From: Methanocaldococcus sp. FS406-22
GTDB taxonomy: Archaea > AGJL01 > Methanococci > Methanococcales > Methanocaldococcaceae
Direction: 5' to 3'
DNA: 64,000 nt
Assembly (NCBI RefSeq): GCF_000025525.1
Contig: NC_013887.1
Location: forward strand, 382,729 to 446,728
Shown here in pieces: positions 17,144-25,807 of the stretch (position 1 is its first letter; each line of letters begins with the position of its first letter). Made by a program: the position numbers and the translations under genes. The notes below the pieces were generated by a model. That model made no database searches. It had not been told where the DNA came from and saw only the letters and a program-made list of their open reading frames with translations.

Positions 17144-18058
17144 TTATTTCTCACTAAACAACTCTTCCAAACTAACTGTTGCAGTTCCAACCTTTCCAAC
17201 AACGATTGAACTTGCTTTATTTGCCAATTTAACTGCCTCAATTAAATCATAGCCCTTATCTAATGCATAACCCAAAACTGCAATAAACGTATCTCCTGCC
17301 CCTGAAACGTCATGAACTTCTTTAACCTTTGTTGGAATATGGAAGATTTCCCCATCGAGAGTTATTAAAGTAGCTCCTTTTTCACTCCTTGTTATAACAA
17401 AATTTGAATTATATTTATCAACTAACTCCAATCCAGCTTTTTCTAACTCCTCATCTTTATTCTCAATCTCTCTTCCTAAAATTTGGGAAGCCTCTTTTAA
17501 ATTTGGTTTTATTAGATAAACATCTCTATAAAACTCTATGTTTTTTGGTTTTGGGTCAACTAAAATTTTTCCTTTAAATTCTTTTTTTATGCCTTCCATA
17601 AGTTCCTTTGTAATTAATCCCTTTGCATAATCAGAAATTATTAATATATTTGACTTCCCATTGAGATTCTTAATAACTTCTAAGATTTTACTACTTAGTT
17701 CATCATTTATTGGATAAATTTTTTCATAATCAACCCTAAGCAATTGCTGATTATAACCCATAGCGACAAATCTATGCTTCACTATCGTTGGTCTCCCATC
17801 AGAAACAAAACAATATTTAATATTATTCTCATTGCATAACTCTTCAATACATTTTCCAAATTCATCGTTATTAGAAATACTTATCAAAAATACATCATGG
17901 TTTAAAGAAGCTATATTGTTTGCGACATTTCCCGCTCCCCCTAAGGTGTATCTCTCCTCAACCACATTTAATATTGGAACAGGTGCTTCTGGATTTATCC
18001 TTTCAACCTTTCCATAAGTATATTTGTCAAGCATAACCTCTCCTAAAACAATTATCAT
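17144..18058 (-). CDS. hldA: D-glycero-beta-D-manno-heptose 7-phosphate kinase
   Basis: A PfkB/ribokinase-family sugar kinase of 304 residues. It has the N-terminal sugar site GGAGNVANNIASL and the C-terminal anion hole DVSGAGDTFIAVLGYAL typical of the HldE kinase domain. It stands alone here instead of being fused to the nucleotidyltransferase, which is the separate gene at 18214. Its product is the substrate of GmhB. The first five codons and ribosome site (GAGGGAGAAT) are duplicated at 18190-18216 on the far side of an inserted hairpin element. Confidence 0.88.
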   Translation of the reverse strand: MIIVLGEVMLDKYTYGKVERINPEAPVPILNVVEERYTLGGAGNVANNIASLNHDVFLISISNNDEFGKCIEELCNENNIKYCFVSDGRPTIVKHRFVAMGYNQQLLRVDYEKIYPINDELSSKILEVIKNLNGKSNILIISDYAKGLITKELMEGIKKEFKGKILVDPKPKNIEFYRDVYLIKPNLKEASQILGREIENKDEELEKAGLELVDKYNSNFVITRSEKGATLITLDGEIFHIPTKVKEVHDVSGAGDTFIAVLGYALDKGYDLIEAVKLANKASSIVVGKVGTATVSLEELFSEK

Positions 18059-18216
18059 ATTCTCCCTCTACTAATATTTATTTAAATTTTTAATAATCTA
18101 ATGACCATACCAATTTGTTAATTTACACCTCCGAGCGTAGCGAGGAGGTGTTAGAGAGTATAGCAATAGAGGGCATCCCTCTATGCTTATAAAACAATTA
18201 TCATCTTCTCCCTCTA
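18044..18216 (-). mobile_element. Hairpin element B with 27-bp direct repeats of the hldA start
   Basis: Bases 18044-18070 and 18190-18216 are direct repeats with a single mismatch. Each holds the hldA ribosome site, ATG and four further codons. The upstream copy sits directly behind hldC, where the gene presumably began before insertion. The 119-bp insert, read on the minus strand, opens with the hairpin CATAGAGGG-AT-GCCCTCTATT. It also contains ACCTCC-GAGCGTAGC-GAGGAGGT and GGTCATTA, the latter shared with element C. hldA remains intact because the repeat rebuilt its 5' end. Confidence 0.72.
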
Positions 18217-18687
18217 TTTATATTTCTCTAAAACCCATTCTATTATTTTTGTTGTTGAAAATCCTTCAATTAATGGGATTATTTTTATTTCCCCACCATA
18301 ACTTTTAACAATCTCTGCTTCTGGTAAATCCTCTTCTTTATAATCTCCACCTTTTACATGAATATCTGGTTTGATTATTTTTATAAGTTCTATGGGAGTT
18401 TCTTCATCAAAAGGAACTACAAAATCTACAGCCTTTAAGTTATCTAAAACATAAGCTCTCGAGTATAGAGGAATTATCGGTCTTTTATTTCCTTTTATCT
18501 TTTTTATGGATTTATCTGAATTTATTCCAACTATTAAAATATCCCCCAACTTTTTTGCCTTGTTTAAATACTCTACATGTCCCCTATGGATTATATCAAA
18601 ACATCCGTTAGTAAAAACAATTTTTAGATTTTGGTTTTTTAACTCTCTTACGATGTCTTCTAATAATCTTCTATCCTCAATTATCAT
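18214..18687 (-). CDS. hldC: D-glycero-beta-D-manno-heptose 1-phosphate nucleotidyltransferase
   Basis: A cytidylyltransferase-fold enzyme of 157 residues that activates heptose 1-phosphate, in bacteria with ATP to give ADP-heptose. The signature is TNGCFDIIHRGHVEYLN, then LIVGINSDKSIKKIKG and RPIIP. It matches the C-terminal domain of HldE (RfaE domain II). The nucleotide used in archaea is not proven by sequence. AAGGGAGAAC precedes the ATG. hldA originally followed directly, now separated by element B. Confidence 0.85.
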   Translation of the reverse strand: MIIEDRRLLEDIVRELKNQNLKIVFTNGCFDIIHRGHVEYLNKAKKLGDILIVGINSDKSIKKIKGNKRPIIPLYSRAYVLDNLKAVDFVVPFDEETPIELIKIIKPDIHVKGGDYKEEDLPEAEIVKSYGGEIKIIPLIEGFSTTKIIEWVLEKYK

Positions 18688-18718
18688 GTTCTCCCTTATT
18701 TATTAGAAATTTTGTTTT

Positions 18719-19021
18719 TTATTTAAATAACAATAATTTTCCAATGATTTCGGGAGCATAGATAGATAAAATTATAATTAATGCAATTATTATCATATCT
18801 CGTCTAAGCAGTTTAATTTCCTTCTCAATCTTTTCATCTAAATATTTAATATCTTCCTTTGTAGCTAATTCACTTCTTAATTCATCTTTCAACTCATTCT
18901 TGATAATAATTTTATTTTCTTTATTAAGTTCAATAATAATATCATAAATTTCTCTTGCTTCCTTCTCATCTTTAACCTTTTTAAGTATCAACTCATACAA
19001 CTTAGCATAGGAAATTGCCAT
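18719..19021 (-). CDS. Coiled-coil protein with C-terminal membrane anchor (DUF1640-like paralogue 3)
   Basis: Unknown function; 100 residues, shorter than its paralogues at 4074 and 6039. It shares the start MAISYAKLYELI, the KDEKEAREI helix and the ELRSELATKEDI coiled coil, and ends in a hydrophobic helix (MIIIALIIILSIYAPEIIGKLL). The alternative ATG at 19042 adds seven residues absent from paralogues, so ATG 19021 is used. It sits between gmhA and hldC, next to a truncated MITE, so its place in the heptose operon may be accidental. Confidence 0.72.
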   Translation of the reverse strand: MAISYAKLYELILKKVKDEKEAREIYDIIIELNKENKIIIKNELKDELRSELATKEDIKYLDEKIEKEIKLLRRDMIIIALIIILSIYAPEIIGKLLLFK

Positions 19022-19032
19022 AATCTCCACCA

Positions 19033-19097
19033 TAACTAACAATAAGGCATTTATGAACGCCTTCCTTACTAAATTTTATTAATTTCAAAAGACACTA
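19033..19097. mobile_element. Truncated MITE family 1 copy
   Basis: The right half of a family 1 element: ATGAACGCCTTCC, then AAATTTTATTAATTTCAAAAGACACTA. It matches the reverse complement of the left half of the 4775 copy but lacks the other arm and most of the central hairpin. The terminal CTA is the complement of the TAG stop codon of gmhA, so the element supplies the end of that gene. Confidence 0.65.
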
Positions 19098-19649
19098 AAA
19101 CAATCTCTTCTCAACCTCTTCACATATTACATGATATATAGTTAGATGACATTCTTGGATTCTTGCTGTGTTATTGGAAGGAACTATCAATGCCAAATCA
19201 ACAATATCCTTCAATTTTCCCCCATCCTTTCCTAACAATCCAATTGTATAAATGCCCATTTCTTTTGCTTTATTAACTGCCTTTATAACATTCTCTGAAT
19301 TTCCACTTGTAGATATTCCAACTAAAACATCCCCTTCTTTTCCTAAAGCTTCAACTTGCCTTTCAAAAATCTTATCAAAACCATAATCATTTCCTATAGC
19401 TGTTAAAATTGACGTATCCGTTGTTAATGCAATTGCAGGCAGTCCTTTCCTTTCTAATTTAAACCTACCCACAATTTCAGCAGCAAAATGTTGAGAATCA
19501 GCAGCTGAACCACCATTTCCACAAATTAAAATTTTATTCCCATTTTTTAATGCATTGTATATAATATCAATGGCTTTTTTTAACTTTCCCTCATTTTCTT
19601 CAATAAATTTTAACTTTACATTTGCACTTTCTTCAAAATACTTTTTCAT
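19095..19649 (-). CDS. gmhA: Sedoheptulose 7-phosphate isomerase
   Basis: A SIS-domain isomerase of 184 residues that makes D-glycero-D-manno-heptose 7-phosphate, the first step of nucleotide-heptose synthesis. The family motifs are [35 protein letters not shown] and [15 protein letters not shown], with the Glu and His expected of GmhA. Length is normal. The stop codon lies in a MITE end. It is the first gene of the minus-strand heptose set and is divergent from galU, with a shared promoter region at 19650-19737. Confidence 0.92.
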   Translation of the reverse strand: MKKYFEESANVKLKFIEENEGKLKKAIDIIYNALKNGNKILICGNGGSAADSQHFAAEIVGRFKLERKGLPAIALTTDTSILTAIGNDYGFDKIFERQVEALGKEGDVLVGISTSGNSENVIKAVNKAKEMGIYTIGLLGKDGGKLKDIVDLALIVPSNNTARIQECHLTIYHVICEEVEKRLF

Positions 19650-19737
19650 AATACCACCAAATTTTTATACCTCTGAAATAATAATTATAGATTGTTAATA
19701 ATTTAAATTTAACTGAAAAATTTACTAAAGGGAGAAG

Positions 19738-20592
19738 ATGATAAAGAAGGCAGTAATTCCAGTAGCTGGTTTTGGGACTCGACTGTTGCCAATAACGAAA
19801 GCACAACCAAAAGAAATGCTCCCAGTTGTGAATAAGCCAATAGTTCAGTATGTTGTTGAGGATTTAGTAGAAGCAGGAGTAAAAGATATTTTATTTGTAA
19901 CTGGGAAGGGTAAGCAGGCGATAGAAAACCACTTTGACGTAAACTATGAGTTAGAATGCAAATTAGAAAAATCTGGAAAATATGAACTTTTGAAAATCAT
20001 TAAAGAGATAGACAACTTAGGAAATATATTTTATGTAAGGCAGAAAGAGCAGAAAGGTTTAGGAGATGCTATTTTATACGGGGAGGAGTTTGTTGGGGAA
20101 GAATACTTTATAGCAATGGTTGGAGATACAATTTACTCTAAAAATATTGTAAAGGACTTAATAAAAGCCCATGAAAAGTATGGTTGTTCAGTTATCGCCT
20201 TAGAGAGGGTTCCAAAAGAAGACGTTTATAAGTATGGAGTAATTGATGGAGAAAAGATAGAGGAGGGGATTTATAGAATAAAAAACATGGTAGAGAAGCC
20301 AAAAGTAGAAGAAGCTCCTTCAAATTTAATTATAACAGGAGCTTATTTATTGTCACCAAAAATATTTGAAAAGATTAGAGAAACTCCACCAGGAAGAGGA
20401 GGGGAAATCCAAATTACAGATGCCATGAATTTATTGTTAAAGGAGGAAGAGATTATAGGAGTTGAGATTAACTGTAAGAGATATGATATTGGAGATGTTC
20501 TTGGATGGTTAAAGGCAAATGTAGAGATTGGAGCTGAAAAATTCCCTGAATTTAGAGAGTTTTTAAAGGAGTTTGTTAAAAATCTACTTTGA
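19738..20592 (+). CDS. galU: UTP-glucose-1-phosphate uridylyltransferase
   Basis: Forms UDP-glucose from UTP and glucose 1-phosphate, a donor for surface glycans. The 284-residue protein carries AGFGTRLLPITKAQPKEMLP at the nucleotide site, then VEKPKVEEAPSNLIITGAYL and GGEIQITDAMNLL, diagnostic for bacterial-type GalU. AAGGGAGAAG precedes the ATG. The last codons (KEFVKNL) are duplicated at 20762-20791, after an inserted hairpin element. Confidence 0.92.
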   Translation: MIKKAVIPVAGFGTRLLPITKAQPKEMLPVVNKPIVQYVVEDLVEAGVKDILFVTGKGKQAIENHFDVNYELECKLEKSGKYELLKIIKEIDNLGNIFYVRQKEQKGLGDAILYGEEFVGEEYFIAMVGDTIYSKNIVKDLIKAHEKYGCSVIALERVPKEDVYKYGVIDGEKIEEGIYRIKNMVEKPKVEEAPSNLIITGAYLLSPKIFEKIRETPPGRGGEIQITDAMNLLLKEEEIIGVEINCKRYDIGDVLGWLKANVEIGAEKFPEFREFLKEFVKNLL

Positions 20593-20791
20593 AAATTTTT
20601 AAGAGGCATTGCTTCCGCAAGGAAGCAATGCATCGGGGTATCACAGTAAGAATTCGAAGTATAGTGGTATAATGACCTAATGGAGCTTAATATACTATAA
20701 TTTTTGATGAAACTTTTTCTAAAAGTTTCATAGGAATAGGGGACTTCCCCTATGCTTAGGGGAGTTTTTAAAGGAGTTTGTTAAAAACCTA
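20557..20791 (+). mobile_element. Hairpin element C with 30-bp direct repeats of the galU end
   Basis: Bases 20557-20586 and 20762-20791 are direct repeats with one mismatch, carrying the last codons of galU. The 175-bp insert holds three clear hairpins: GCATTGCTTCC-GCAA-GGAAGCAATGC, ATGAAACT...AGTTTCAT, and ATAGGGGA-CT-TCCCCTAT followed by GCTTA. Read on the minus strand, the last of these is the same leading end (CATAG-stem-CTATT) as in elements A and B. The insert ends the current galU frame with a TGA. From 20792 to 20872 only AT-rich sequence is seen. Confidence 0.7.
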
Positions 20792-20872
20792 TAATACTTC
20801 CCTCAAATTTTAAAATACAATAAAGATAATATTTAATGTTTTTAATAACATATTTTTAATTTTTGGGATACT

Positions 20873-21286
20873 ATGGATATAGCGATAATATTGGGGCTCT
20901 TAGTGGCTGTATTTTATGGTGTTGGAACGTTTTTTGCAAAAATCGTTTGTGAAAAAAACCCATTATTCCAATGGATAGTGGTAAACATAGTTGGAATTAT
21001 ACTATGTTTGATCATATTAATTAAATATAAGAATATAATTATAACCGAGCAAAAAATTCTTAGTTATGCCATAATATCAGCAATTTTAGTTGTTATTGGC
21101 TCTCTACTGTTATACTATGCATTATATAAAGGAAAAGCGAGTATTGTTGTGCCTTTATCGTCAATAGGCCCTGCAATAACAGTAGCTTTATCGATAATGT
21201 TTTTAAAAGAGAGCTTAACAATTTCCCAAATGATTGGCATAGTTTTTATAATTGTTGGGATTATACTTCTTTCAATATCTAACTGA
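20873..21286 (+). CDS. EamA-type small membrane transporter
   Basis: A 137-residue membrane protein with about five hydrophobic helices, forming a single EamA (drug/metabolite transporter) repeat. Typical are AVFYGVGTFFAKI near the start, LLYYALYKGKASIVVPLSSIGPAITV, and FLKESLTISQMIGIVFIIVGIILL at the end. Such one-repeat proteins work as dimers; the substrate is unknown. It is convergent with tfrB, with only 14 bp between their ends. Confidence 0.85.
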   Translation: MDIAIILGLLVAVFYGVGTFFAKIVCEKNPLFQWIVVNIVGIILCLIILIKYKNIIITEQKILSYAIISAILVVIGSLLLYYALYKGKASIVVPLSSIGPAITVALSIMFLKESLTISQMIGIVFIIVGIILLSISN

Positions 21287-21300
21287 AAGGATAAATAAAA

Positions 21301-22770
21301 TTAAATCACTTTAGCTAATAAAGAGACGATATTCATAACATCTATTTCTTTATCCAATTTATTCTCTTCTTTAAACCTTTTTAAGCTATCTCTTATGTGA
21401 TATTCACAGAATGGGCAAACTGTTATTACAGCATCTACATTGGCATTGTAAATCATCTTTGCCCTTCTTTTTCCTATTAAATTGGCGATATCTGGCTTTC
21501 CACTTCTAACTCCTCCTCCAGCTCCACAGCATCTTGCCTCTATATCAACAAATTCAAGTTCTGGAATTGATTTTAAAATCTCCCTTGGTTGCTCATAAAT
21601 GCCTTGTCCTCTTCTCAAATGACATGGGTCGTGGTAAGTGACTCTCATCTTCAACGGCTTGTATTTTAAAAGCCCTACTTCAGTTAAAACCTCTGTTATA
21701 TCTTTAACCTCAAACTCCCTCTCTTTATAATCGTTTTTTAACGTGCTTCCACATCCAGCACAGATGGTTACAACACAATCCACATCCAACTTGTTAAATA
21801 TCTCTAAATTCTTCTTTTTTAACATTTCAGCAACATCTCTCTGCCCAGTTCTAAAGAATGGAGAACCACAGCAAACTTGATTTTTAGGGATAACAACTGA
21901 TACACCATGAGCATTTAAAACCTTTATTGCATCCTTTCCTACATTCTGCAATCTAAAATCAACCAAACATCCAGTAAAGAAAGCTACTCTTAACTTTTCA
22001 TTTTCAGCTGGGTAGAAATCATCAACTTGTTTTAATAAAGGCAAGTCCTCTTCAACGACACTTCTATTGTATTTTAAAACATTTTCCCTAACTTTTAAGT
22101 GGTTATCTATATAATAGCCCTTACTAAATGCTAATGCTCTTAATCTTTCTATAGCTTTATGTACAATATCAATCTCTTTTGGGCAGACCTCAACACACTT
22201 TGCACACGTTGTGCAGTTGTAGATATTTTCAAAGTATGCAGTTATTTCTCTGCTATCTTCATCCCTCTTATCAAACGCAAATCTTGCCAACTGTCTCATG
22301 AATGTTGGGCCGGGATAATCACTAACTTCCCTTGCTGGGCATACAGATAGGCAAGATAGACAGTCAATACAACCTCTAAGTTCTTTGTTCTCTTCAACAT
22401 ATTTTTGAGGGATGATTTCAAGCCCTTCTGGGTAGTTTTTCCTTATGAGATAGTTTCTTATGCCTAATAATTTTTTGTAGTATGATTCTCTATCAACAAT
22501 TAAGTCTCTAATAACTTTAAATCCCTTCAATGGCTCAATTATCATTCCATCCTCTACCTTTGTTTCACATGCTAATCTTGGCTCTCCATTTATTGTTAAA
22601 GCACAAGAGCCACATTGCCCATTTCTACATGATGCCCTAAATAAGATGTTAGCTCCATAATTTTTGTTTATATATTCCAATGCTCCTAAGACAGTAATAT
22701 TCTCTGGAACTTCATAGCTTTCGAAGTATTCTTTTTTTCCATCAAATCTCTTAACCTTTATTTTTATCAT
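21301..22770 (-). CDS. tfrB: Thiol:fumarate reductase (CoM/CoB) subunit B
   Basis: With TfrA, not in this window, reduces fumarate with coenzymes M and B, giving succinate and the CoM-CoB heterodisulfide. The 489-residue protein has an N-terminal [2Fe-2S] ferredoxin domain (CRNGQCGSCALTING), two [4Fe-4S] motifs (CIDCLSCLSVCP and CTTCAKCVEVCP), and two HdrB-like CCG domains (VCCGSP, CCGAGGGVRSG) for heterodisulfide chemistry. The frame runs on to 22833, but TAATG at 22768-22772 joins the upstream stop to ATG 22770, with GGATGGGAT as ribosome site. Confidence 0.93.
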   Translation of the reverse strand: MIKIKVKRFDGKKEYFESYEVPENITVLGALEYINKNYGANILFRASCRNGQCGSCALTINGEPRLACETKVEDGMIIEPLKGFKVIRDLIVDRESYYKKLLGIRNYLIRKNYPEGLEIIPQKYVEENKELRGCIDCLSCLSVCPAREVSDYPGPTFMRQLARFAFDKRDEDSREITAYFENIYNCTTCAKCVEVCPKEIDIVHKAIERLRALAFSKGYYIDNHLKVRENVLKYNRSVVEEDLPLLKQVDDFYPAENEKLRVAFFTGCLVDFRLQNVGKDAIKVLNAHGVSVVIPKNQVCCGSPFFRTGQRDVAEMLKKKNLEIFNKLDVDCVVTICAGCGSTLKNDYKEREFEVKDITEVLTEVGLLKYKPLKMRVTYHDPCHLRRGQGIYEQPREILKSIPELEFVDIEARCCGAGGGVRSGKPDIANLIGKRRAKMIYNANVDAVITVCPFCEYHIRDSLKRFKEENKLDKEIDVMNIVSLLAKVI

Positions 22771-23687
22771 TATCCCATCCTCAATAGAGCTATTGCAATT
22801 ATATATAGGGTTAAAAACAATAACCCCTGCCATCTGCCAATTTTTGAGTATTTTGCAAATAGATATAGCAGAAGACTCATAACTGTCAGCACACCCATTT
22901 GGATAGGTGCTGGAGGAAGATACATAAATAAGCTTCCAACTGCCAAAGCTCCACCAATATCTGCTATATTACTTCCAACAACATTTCCTAAGACCATTCC
23001 TCCAAGGTTTCTTTTTGCCGCCGCTAAAGAAACCATCAGCTCTGGAACAGACGTTCCAAATGCCACCAATGTGAAGCCAATAACCTTATCAGATATATTT
23101 AAGGCAGTAGCTATCTTTTTTGCCCCATCTACAAAAAGCTCCGCTCCAACTAAGACCCCAACTAAACCAATTATTAATAATACTAAAGAAAACACTATTG
23201 AATGACCGCTGTTTTTATTATTGTTTTCTTCTATCTCCCCTACACTTCCATTCTTTATAGTCCATCTTAAATAAAATGCAAAAAGTATTAGTAAAATTAT
23301 TCCATCAATCCATGAAAATCCATCAATTCCAATAACTGCAGTAAATACAACAAACAAAAGATAGGCAAGAATATTTTTTTGCAGGTTTTTATCAACCACT
23401 ATAGGGCTTATAATCGCACTTAGCCCAAGAACTAAACCAATATTGCAAATACATGAACCAATGGCATTTCCTATTGATATGCCGGGAGCATGCATGTAAG
23501 AGGCATAGGCAGAGGTTAATATCTCTGGTAAAGAAGTCCCTATAGCCATGACAGTAGCTCCAATGACAAAATTTGATACATTAAAGTGCCTTGCTATTCT
23601 TTCACTCCCTAAAACGAACCAATCACTCCCATAATACAGCAATATAAGCCCTAATAGAAAGTAACCAATCCCCAAAATCAGCATCAT
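22770..23687 (-). CDS. Sodium/calcium exchanger (NCX family)
   Basis: A ten-helix membrane antiporter of 305 residues that exchanges Na+ for Ca2+, apparently the homologue of the structurally known NCX_Mj. Both alpha repeats are complete: ATVMAIGTSLPEILTSAYAS with GNAIGSCICN, and FTLVAFGTSVPELMVSLAAA with GNVVGSNIAD. The Glu in each GTS-PE segment and the Asn/Asp of the paired repeats form the ion sites. The central loop (GEIEENNNKN) is short. It is coupled to tfrB by a 1-base overlap. Confidence 0.93.
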   Translation of the reverse strand: MMLILGIGYFLLGLILLYYGSDWFVLGSERIARHFNVSNFVIGATVMAIGTSLPEILTSAYASYMHAPGISIGNAIGSCICNIGLVLGLSAIISPIVVDKNLQKNILAYLLFVVFTAVIGIDGFSWIDGIILLILFAFYLRWTIKNGSVGEIEENNNKNSGHSIVFSLVLLIIGLVGVLVGAELFVDGAKKIATALNISDKVIGFTLVAFGTSVPELMVSLAAAKRNLGGMVLGNVVGSNIADIGGALAVGSLFMYLPPAPIQMGVLTVMSLLLYLFAKYSKIGRWQGLLFLTLYIIAIALLRMG

Positions 23688-23698
23688 ATTTATCTAAC

Positions 23699-24913
23699 CT
23701 ACTCTATTTCTTTTAATAGATAAACCCTATCTCCCTCTCTAACTAAGTGATTTAGCTTAACCCCAACTCTATCTCCTTTTTTGGCAATATTTACATCTTT
23801 ATGGTTTATCTGCATTGATTTAACAACCTCTTCAACACAGCCAGTAGTTTTTCCCATTATTAATATTGTGTCTCCAATTTTTAAATCTCCCCATAGCTCA
23901 ATCTCTGCCACACTAACCTTTTTGTAAAAATTAACAACTCTCCCAATTTCAATTTTCCTATACTTTGAGGCATTTCCTTCTATCTCATATTGGAAATCAT
24001 GATTTTTATTTATATCTCTAAAGTAAAACCCAGTATCATAGCCTCTATTATAAACCTTCTGAAGCTCTTTTTTGAAGTATTCAAGCTTATCATAATAAGT
24101 GCCGTCTAAAACACTATCTATTGCCTCCCTATAAACTTTTGTGGTTCTCATTACATAGTCTGCATTCTTTGCTCTTCCCTCAATTTTAAATGAATCAAAA
24201 ACCTCCATTAATGCTGGAATATGCTCTATCATACATAAATCTTTTGGTGATAGTAGATATTTTCCTTCACAAACTACTTCATAAGTACCGTCATGATGCT
24301 CATTAATCAACTTCCACTTCCTTCTACATGGTTGTAGGCAGTCCCCACAGTTTGCATGCCTTCCAAATAGATAGGAGCTTAAAAAGCATCTTCCACTTAT
24401 AGCTACACATAAAGCACCATGAACAAAACCCTCTAACTCTAAATTAACTCCATCTTTTTTTAAATTCTCTCTAATCTCCCTTATTTGATTTAAAGTTAGC
24501 TCTCTTGATAGTATAACCCTTTTAGCAAACTTTGAATAGAACTTAGCTGTTAAGGAGTTTGTTATGTTGCATTGGACGCTTGCATGAACTCTCAATCCCA
24601 ACTCATTAGCCAACTGCATAGTCCCTAAGTCGCTAACTATTACAGCATCAACCTCAGCAGAATTTGCAAAGTCTAAGATTTCCTCAACTTTCTTTAAATC
24701 ATTCTCATATATAACTGTGTTTGTGCAGAGATAAACCTTTCTGTTGTTGTCGTGGGCATATTTAATACCCTCTATCAACTCCTCTCTTGTAAAGTTTTTT
24801 GCATTAGCTCTCATGTTTAGCTCTTTTAATCCGCAATAAACAGCATCTGCTCCATAATCAATAGCTGTTTTTAGGCATGTTAAATCATTTGCTGGAGATA
24901 ACAACTCAACCAT
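23699..24913 (-). CDS. Peptidase U32-family protein
   Basis: A 404-residue TIM-barrel protein of the U32 (collagenase-like) family; some members act in tRNA or rRNA hydroxylation instead of proteolysis. It has VELLSPANDLTCLKTAIDYGADAVYCG at the N-terminus (start of the barrel), the U32 signature region around LEGFVHGALCVAISGRC, and a cysteine set CGDCLQPCRR that may bind an iron-sulfur cluster. The C-terminal beta domain (VAEIELWGDLKIGDTI) is also typical. ATG 24913 follows GTGATGCTT and is preferred over 24922. Substrate not known. Confidence 0.88.
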   Translation of the reverse strand: MVELLSPANDLTCLKTAIDYGADAVYCGLKELNMRANAKNFTREELIEGIKYAHDNNRKVYLCTNTVIYENDLKKVEEILDFANSAEVDAVIVSDLGTMQLANELGLRVHASVQCNITNSLTAKFYSKFAKRVILSRELTLNQIREIRENLKKDGVNLELEGFVHGALCVAISGRCFLSSYLFGRHANCGDCLQPCRRKWKLINEHHDGTYEVVCEGKYLLSPKDLCMIEHIPALMEVFDSFKIEGRAKNADYVMRTTKVYREAIDSVLDGTYYDKLEYFKKELQKVYNRGYDTGFYFRDINKNHDFQYEIEGNASKYRKIEIGRVVNFYKKVSVAEIELWGDLKIGDTILIMGKTTGCVEEVVKSMQINHKDVNIAKKGDRVGVKLNHLVREGDRVYLLKEIE

Positions 24914-25042
24914 AAGCATCACTTAAAAATTTTTATTTTTGTAAATTTAAATAAATTTTAAATTGCACTTGAATAAAACCTTCGTTAAGAATAACACCAA
25001 AATAGTCCCAATGGATAATATATAATTTCTATATAAAAAAGA

Positions 25043-25798
25043 TTACCTTATTGGAATAACAACTGGAATTCCCCTAACATTTTCAACATAGGCATCAACT
25101 CCATAAACAGCTTTAATATTCTCTGGACTTATAATCTCTTTTCCTCCCTCAGCATAGATAACTCCATCTTTTAGCATTATAAACTTATCAGAGTATCTTA
25201 AAGCCAAGTTTAAATCATGCATAACTACAATTGAAGCAATATTTTGAGATTTTGATATATCTCTAATAATTCTCATAACCTCCAACTGATTCTTTAAATC
25301 TAAATTATTTGTTGGTTCATCTAAAAGCAGTATTTGAGGTTCTTGCACCAATGCCCTTGCTATTATAACCTTTTGCAGTTCTCCCCCACTTAGTTCATTT
25401 GTATATCTTAAAGCATAGTCCTCCAAGTTTAAAAGTTTTAAAACTTTATGAGTTATCTCTATATCTTTATCAGATACTTCCCATTTTATGTGTGGCTTTC
25501 TTCCTAATAAAACAGCATCAAAGACAGTCATATAATTTCCTTCAGCTCTCTGTGGAACATAACCAACCTTTTTTGCTAATTCAAGGTTATCCAACTGTCT
25601 TATGTCAAAATTATCAATTAATATTGTTCCTCTCTTTGGCTTTAAAATTTTATTTATGCATTTTAAGAGTGTTGATTTCCCAGCTCCATTAACTCCTAAG
25701 ATAGAGACAACCTCTCCCCTTTTAACCTCAAATTTTATGTTATTTAATACCTTTCTGCTTCTATAAGCAAATTCAACTCCATCGACAGAGAGAATCAT
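25043..25798 (-). CDS. ABC transporter ATP-binding protein (Fe-siderophore/B12 type)
   Basis: The 251-residue ATPase subunit of a type II (BtuCD/FecCDE-like) importer. All motifs are present: Walker [11 protein letters not shown]-loop VPQ, signature LSGGELQKV, Walker [14 protein letters not shown], and switch His in VMHDLN. The same-strand cluster continues upstream with an unknown gene, the permease and a disrupted binding protein. The substrate could be iron chelate, corrinoid or another metal complex. Unless another binding protein serves it, the importer may be inactive. Confidence 0.92.
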   Translation of the reverse strand: MILSVDGVEFAYRSRKVLNNIKFEVKRGEVVSILGVNGAGKSTLLKCINKILKPKRGTILIDNFDIRQLDNLELAKKVGYVPQRAEGNYMTVFDAVLLGRKPHIKWEVSDKDIEITHKVLKLLNLEDYALRYTNELSGGELQKVIIARALVQEPQILLLDEPTNNLDLKNQLEVMRIIRDISKSQNIASIVVMHDLNLALRYSDKFIMLKDGVIYAEGGKEIISPENIKAVYGVDAYVENVRGIPVVIPIR

Positions 25799-25807
25799 TA
25801 AATCACC

